DNA from: Atherix ibis
Taxonomy: Eukaryota > Arthropoda > Insecta > Diptera > Athericidae
NCBI GenBank assembly: GCA_958298945.1
Contig: OY282609.1
Location: 41,740,954-41,804,953 of the forward strand
DNA: 64,000 nt
Direction: 5' to 3'
Shown here: one piece after another, positions 59,854 to 64,000 of the stretch
Layout: the number at the start of each line of letters is the position of its first letter
Position numbering within the stretch: the stretch's first letter is position 1
The notes under the pieces: generated by a model
Told to the model about the DNA's origin: nothing
What the model saw: the letters and a program-made list of their open reading frames with translations, nothing else
The model's database searches: none
Made by a program: the position numbers and the translations under genes

Positions 59854-60426
59854 TGTACATGGCGCGTACACGCAGGGTGGCTACAACCGGGTGAAAGACC
59901 AAGGTCGATTCCGGTTGTACCTTCGGGTTTTGGCGAACCCGCGTACCTGAGCTGGCCTAGCGGTGCCTAGGAATTTACAAGATTCCTTACCGTAGCTTTA
60001 ACGAGCGGAGTACAAACCAAAGTACTCTTAAAACAAAAATGGGTACCACGGGGATCGGGAGCCCCACAGTAGAATATACTGTGCCCGATCGAGGTGAGGC
60101 GCCATTTGGCAGCAACGTGGTGGTTGTGGTTAATACCCATGTCGCGGGTACGGTCTTCGGATCGCAGGTGTGAGGTAACTGGCAAATGTAGCAATGCATT
60201 GCACTTATCTCGGGCACTGTCACTGCTTATGACAGTAGAGGTTTAGATAGTCCTCGCCACCAGCAGGTGGAGAGTCAGCTTGTAACTGATTCTATCTGCT
60301 AACTGCCAGTAATGGTGGTGCGTTGATTGAGCGTATCTCGATCCCTATAGTCGTAGGCGACTCGTGGTCTAAAGCATTGGCAACAAAATCACGTTAAATA
60401 ATAACCTTTCACTGTACATGGCGCGT
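59854..60426 (+). mobile_element. 545-bp retro-insertion with 14-bp target duplications
   Basis: TGTACATGGCGCGT flanks 59868-60412 on both sides (59854-59867, 60413-60426). The insert is GC-rich, starts ACACGCAGGGTGGCTACAAC and ends in an A/T-rich tail (CACGTTAAATAATAACC..). Its second half is related to 1021-1268. It lies within or beside the minus-strand LINE relic that follows. Probably a short non-autonomous non-LTR element; no reading frame recognised. Confidence 0.7.
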
Positions 60427-60469
60427 GTGGAAAGTATAGGACGGATAAAAAGGTGGTGCAGTTTGATCT

Positions 60470-60870
60470 GCAATAGCTGTTCATTGTGATAATTTTAGAA
60501 AAGCGAGTGAGGCAGAGCATTCAACATACGGATTGAATCGGTAAAAAGAGAATTTTTATATATTACAGTGCGTCCGAAAAGTTGATTTAGGATAAACTGA
60601 TGTGCATTCTTGGTGAAACGGGTTTTACAGTGAAATAATTGTAGGGGCGGAATGCAGCTTGCCAATTCACTGGAACAGTTTATGGAAAACATGATCAAAT
60701 AAGTTATGGCAGATGACATTACATTGGTGTTCCAGTGAATCTAATGACTTCGTTATATTTTGGCTCCTATTTATTTTATGGCTTGATTTTGAATCCCATC
60801 TAGTACGTGCAATGTTTTAGAAGAGCCTGCCAATACATGGAAATTAAAATCCAGGTTGGGGCGCATATAT
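60470..60870 (-). pseudogene. Non-LTR retrotransposon relic (C-terminal reverse transcriptase region)
   Basis: On the minus strand, KTLHVLDGIQNQAIK (about 60820-60775) matches the LINE pattern LD.vQ..AirlI. Further on CKTRFTKNAHQFILNQLFGRT and NSLFTDSIRMLNALPHSLF match the jockey/CR1-type C-terminus (R..NSFf.r..RLWNsLP). The frame is broken several times. The 40-bp block starting GCGCATATATGCCTTGTATA is tandemly doubled at 60861-60940. Confidence 0.65.
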
Positions 60871-60945
60871 GCCTTGTATATATATATATTATCAGATGGA
60901 GCGCATATATGCCTTGTATATATATATTGGCGAAATCAGATGGAG

Positions 60946-61560
60946 TGAAAATTTCTTGCATCGGTTACGTAATACTAAATATGTGGTCATTCTAACGTTG
61001 GTGTCATTAGGACACCCCAAGAATGACATTTTTTTCTCTCAGTTTTGCAAGTGCAATTAATGGATAATGGCTGGGAATTTTGGGTTCGCTTTAATATTTT
61101 TTTATTTTGAATCTCTGCAAATTTATAATAAAAAATTAAAGTTGGCGAATTTGAAAAAATATATACCAATTTTCTACAAGAATTTTTATAAAGTATTGTA
61201 TACAATAAAATGAACTCGATTTAGAATAAGAAAATCGCTGTTTTGGAAGTATTAAAGTCCACGCTGGTCTTCAAGCTCCATAGCAATATGCTGCCTAAAC
61301 AGATATTATTTATGTATAATTGTTTAATTTCGATGCCTTAACTTTTAGATACATGAAAAAAATTGCTGCCTTAACGATAGCAATTATTTTTAAATTGATT
61401 GCACATCATTGAAAATATTTATATGTGACATCACCTGTTTTAGAATAACAAATGTTCGGACTATTTAATTGTGAAATTAACTTCTGGAAGAACTGCGGCA
61501 TCCTCATTTACATTGAAATATATAAAAAATACTAACATCAAATTTCCAATTTGCGTTTAG
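60946..61560. other. No gene; 3' flank of the PLCXD gene
   Basis: AT-rich, without coding signal; it may contain the 3' untranslated region of the minus-strand PLCXD gene. Confidence 0.35.
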
Positions 61561-61565
61561 TACAA

Positions 61566-62923
61566 TTAAATCAAATAATAATTAAGATATATTATTGTTT
61601 TACAAAAATCGTAATCATTCAACTCTATAAAATCGGATATAAATATATTCACAGTCGCTAGTTCAAAATTAGTGAATGGTCCAGGCCTCTGTTCAGTTAA
61701 CCAAAACTTTAATTTTTTATAGACTTTCTTGGCAGTTGGCTTTAATGAAGAAAAGCATCTGGAGAATATTTAAATTAAAGAAAAATGTTTTTTTTTAAAT
61801 ATCAGACAACTTATACCTTACGGCAATATATGAGGGTGATGGAGTCAGAATAAATTGAGTAACAAAGCCGTATACATTATCTCGCGATTTCAAAGTTTTG
61901 CATAAAAATTCTCGTAGGGTATTTATATTTGTAGTATTCGGCCAAGGATTTGGCCAAAAGTAACTTGGCCAAAAATCTCTAGTTGTTGGAAAACTTCGAT
62001 AGATAATTATTAATTGTTTTCCAATTTCAGCTGCTCGACTGAGTGTACATAATATAAGATTTCCATTTCCTTGTCCATATATTATTTCGCCAAATATATG
62101 TTTTATTATTTTAGTGAGATTAAAATGATCTTCTTCACAAAAATTATAGAAATGTTGGAAGTCAAGTATTACAAACTCTTTACTATGATCTTCAAGAAAT
62201 GCTTTAATTTGTAATAATGAATTTTTGATTTCAAATGAGTACAAAGCATGGCTATAATAAAACTTCCTTTTTAATTTTGTAGTTTTAGCACATATTCTTA
62301 AATCGAAATACCTGCAAAGTTATTTTTGTTGTATTATTTGGCTTTTAGTATGAAAACTCACCGAACTCCTTGTTTTAATTGAGTAGTAATATCCACATTT
62401 TGTGTTATACACCACTTCCGTACTAAACTTGGGAAAAATCGGTACACTAAGCGAACAATTGGCTCAGCATCGGGCGCTAGTTTAGAAAATGAATCAATAC
62501 CGTATGTCATTGAGTTGTGAGAACCTAAATATAACTAATTAAGACAGAGCTCCAAATTTTTCTTCAAATACCTGGAATAGCTATATAAATTATGGATATA
62601 CCACGAAGCTTTTGCGGTAATAGTTCCATCCACCTTTCCAAGTCATCCATACTACCTACCCCATTCACATTTAAGCCAGACAAGTTTTTCTCATTGTTCC
62701 CTAATTTATCATCCACATCGATTTTTGTGGACAACATTCCGAATGTTTTATCGCCGCAATAGAGCTTGTTCAAATTATGCATCTGCAGTTCATGTACTTC
62801 CTCATATATCAATATTTTTTTATGTGACGGGGATTGATGTTTGACAGTTGAAATTGAAATATAAGCAAGGTAATGGTCGAACACAATTCCGACTGAACCT
62901 GATAAACAAACTGGAAATACCAT
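61566..62923 (-). CDS. PI-PLC X domain-containing protein (PLCXD family)
   Basis: Phosphatidylinositol-specific phospholipase C X-domain protein, lacking PH, EF and C2 domains. Four exons: 62923-62572, 62524-62362, 62311-61817, 61758-61566; introns of 47, 50 and 58 bp with GT..AG ends; phases agree and total 1,203 bp, 400 residues. Core: DLERWMELLPQKL, then AIPGSHNSM (first catalytic His) across the first junction, QLKQGVRYFDLR across the second, and YSHALYSFEI (second His). KEFVILDFQHFYNF, FWPSYFWPNPWPNT and YGFVTQFILTPSP follow. The 5' ATG has a TAA nine codons upstream in frame. However, acceptor-like TTTCCAG and TTATCAG just inside leave open a further 5' exon. The gene resembles fly proteins such as Drosophila CG10747 by pattern. 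No frame damage. Confidence 0.9.
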
Positions 62924-63372
62924 AAAAATTAATAAATTTTGCCCGAATTAACCAACTAAATACAATTGCAATCAAATTTATTATCTATTATTGTGTTTCC
63001 GTTCAATTAATTATAAAGGATGATTTTTTTAACGTTTGGTGATCAAATTTCTAAAGAAACCCAATAAAATTGCAAAAATGTATATATAATTGTTGGTCAC
63101 AACTACGTTTTAAGTAATCCATATGAGAGGTACAATTTTAAACCACTTTTTATAGTATATCTCGGCTGGTCTTTTTATAGGAACCACTTTTTATAGAATA
63201 TCTCGGCTGGTCTTTCGCTAATAACACGTGTAATGTTGTTTTCTCCAAGGCTGCAATTGACGCTGATTTATCGGCCAAGATAAGTTCCTACATGTAGCCC
63301 CATAGAAAATAATCTAGAGGTATTAAATCCCACGATCTAGGTGGCCAACTCACCGGTATGAAGCGTTACATA
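62924..63372. other. Upstream flank of PLCXD; short duplication
   Basis: Non-coding. A 34-bp block (AACCACTTTTTATAG.ATATCTCGG..) occurs at 63142 and again at 63183 with one mismatch. Confidence 0.5.
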
Positions 63373-63660
63373 AGCTGTATTCCATTGGACCAATTTTGCT
63401 ACAGCGCTGTAGACTCTCAATAAAATGAACATATCACTACAGCAGTAAAATACAATCACACAATAGTCACCAACAATACTGAGTTTATTCACACATAAAC
63501 AATAAAAACAAAAATATGACATTTCAACATAACCAACGAACCCGCAAATATATCTATTTTCACTGAAGCAACTACAATCCACCTACCGCACATTGTATGC
63601 GTAGATGATGACAGATACACAACTAGTGTAGTAGCATAATTGGTCCAATGGAATACAGCT
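63373..63660. mobile_element. MITE copy 1
   Basis: A 288-bp element with 30-bp terminal inverted repeats (AGCTGTATTCCATTGGACC.. at both ends, one mismatch). Flanks read ATA on both sides, compatible with a TA-containing target duplication. No coding capacity. The interior is shared with copy 2 and with 32849-33168. Confidence 0.8.
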
Positions 63661-63691
63661 ATAAATTGCTCACCGAACTCATATCTCAATA

Positions 63692-63972
63692 GGAGTTTTC
63701 CTTTGGACCAATTTTGCTACTACTCGGTAGATGACCAAAGGAAAGCCAAATTTATAACACTAGTAGATACATAACCTCAAAATAGTCAGCAACAATACTG
63801 AGTTTACTCACACATAAACAATACTGACAAAAATATGACTCTTCAACATAGCCCACGAACCCGCAAAACTATCTATTTTCACTTTAGCAACTAGAATCCA
63901 CCTAACGTAAATTGTAGATGATGACAGCTACAACTACCGAGTAGTAGCAAAATTGGTACAATGGAAAACGCC
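63692..63972. mobile_element. MITE copy 2
   Basis: A 281-bp element 31 bp from copy 1. Ends GGAGTTTTCCTTTGGACC and, reversed, GGCGTTTTCCATTGTACC start inverted repeats of about 40 bp that include AATTTTGCTACTACTCGGTAG exactly; TA on both outer sides. The interior matches copies 1 and 3. Copy 3 is closer to this copy than to copy 1. Confidence 0.85.
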
Positions 63973-64000
63973 TAATATGTCCATTGTTTCACGTGCTGTG

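Overview
The window is nuclear DNA of an insect, most likely a higher (brachyceran) fly. It is strongly AT-rich, host introns are 55-64 bp with GT..AG ends, and the few host genes are animal genes. Irritans-type mariners, Ty3/gypsy-class retroelements, a tRNA-derived SINE and a PIF/Harbinger-like element fill most of the rest. Only four loci look like functional host genes; over two thirds of the window is transposon wreckage or tandem repeat.

Layout. 0.4-1.0 kb: hAT-type transposase relic (-). 2.2-8.7 kb: decayed Ty3/gypsy element A (+), with foreign DNA at 3.5-5.6 kb, a heat-shock-element-like cluster at 6.8-6.9 kb and a 5'-truncated mariner at 7.0-8.0 kb. 9.1-17.8 kb: two tandem copies of a unit that joins a 13-bp minisatellite to a minus-strand gypsy pol relic. 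18-21 kb: LTR-like and gag-like debris. 21.4-23.6 kb: a mariner 3' fragment, an inverted copy of element A's tail and a full-length mariner with one nonsense codon. 23.8-27.9 kb: a diverged 0.9-kb duplication and anonymous DNA.

27.9-30.0 kb is the host gene pair mRpS18B (two exons) and PYROXD1 (single exon), head to tail and 75 bp apart. 31.2-32.5 kb: PIF/Harbinger-like element with TTA target duplication. 33-42.4 kb: gypsy copies B and C of the element A family, a SINE with 13-bp target duplications, a mariner of another subfamily, and at 36.4-37.9 kb an unexplained segment with a candidate three-exon small gene (-), a possible divergent transcript (+) and a symmetric CCAAT dyad between them. 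42.5-45.3 kb: minus-strand gypsy relic and an LTR-like block. 47.6-53.1 kb: a dead Ty3/gypsy (mag-like) element, 2.1 kb of it tandemly duplicated after it died.

55.3-56.2 kb: two-exon secreted lipase (-). 58.4-59.8 kb: a broken 3' copy of PYROXD1 flanked by 15-bp direct repeats. 59.9-60.9 kb: a 545-bp insertion with a 14-bp target duplication inside a non-LTR retrotransposon relic. 61.6-62.9 kb: four-exon PLC X-domain gene (-). The right edge carries two MITEs related to one at 33 kb.

mRpS18B (mitochondrial translation), PYROXD1 (flavin oxidoreductase), the lipase and the PLCXD protein do not form a pathway; their proximity is best read as fly gene order stretched by transposons. A recurring mutational pattern is the short spaced duplication (15-50 bp copied within about 20-60 bp), seen at more than a dozen unrelated sites.
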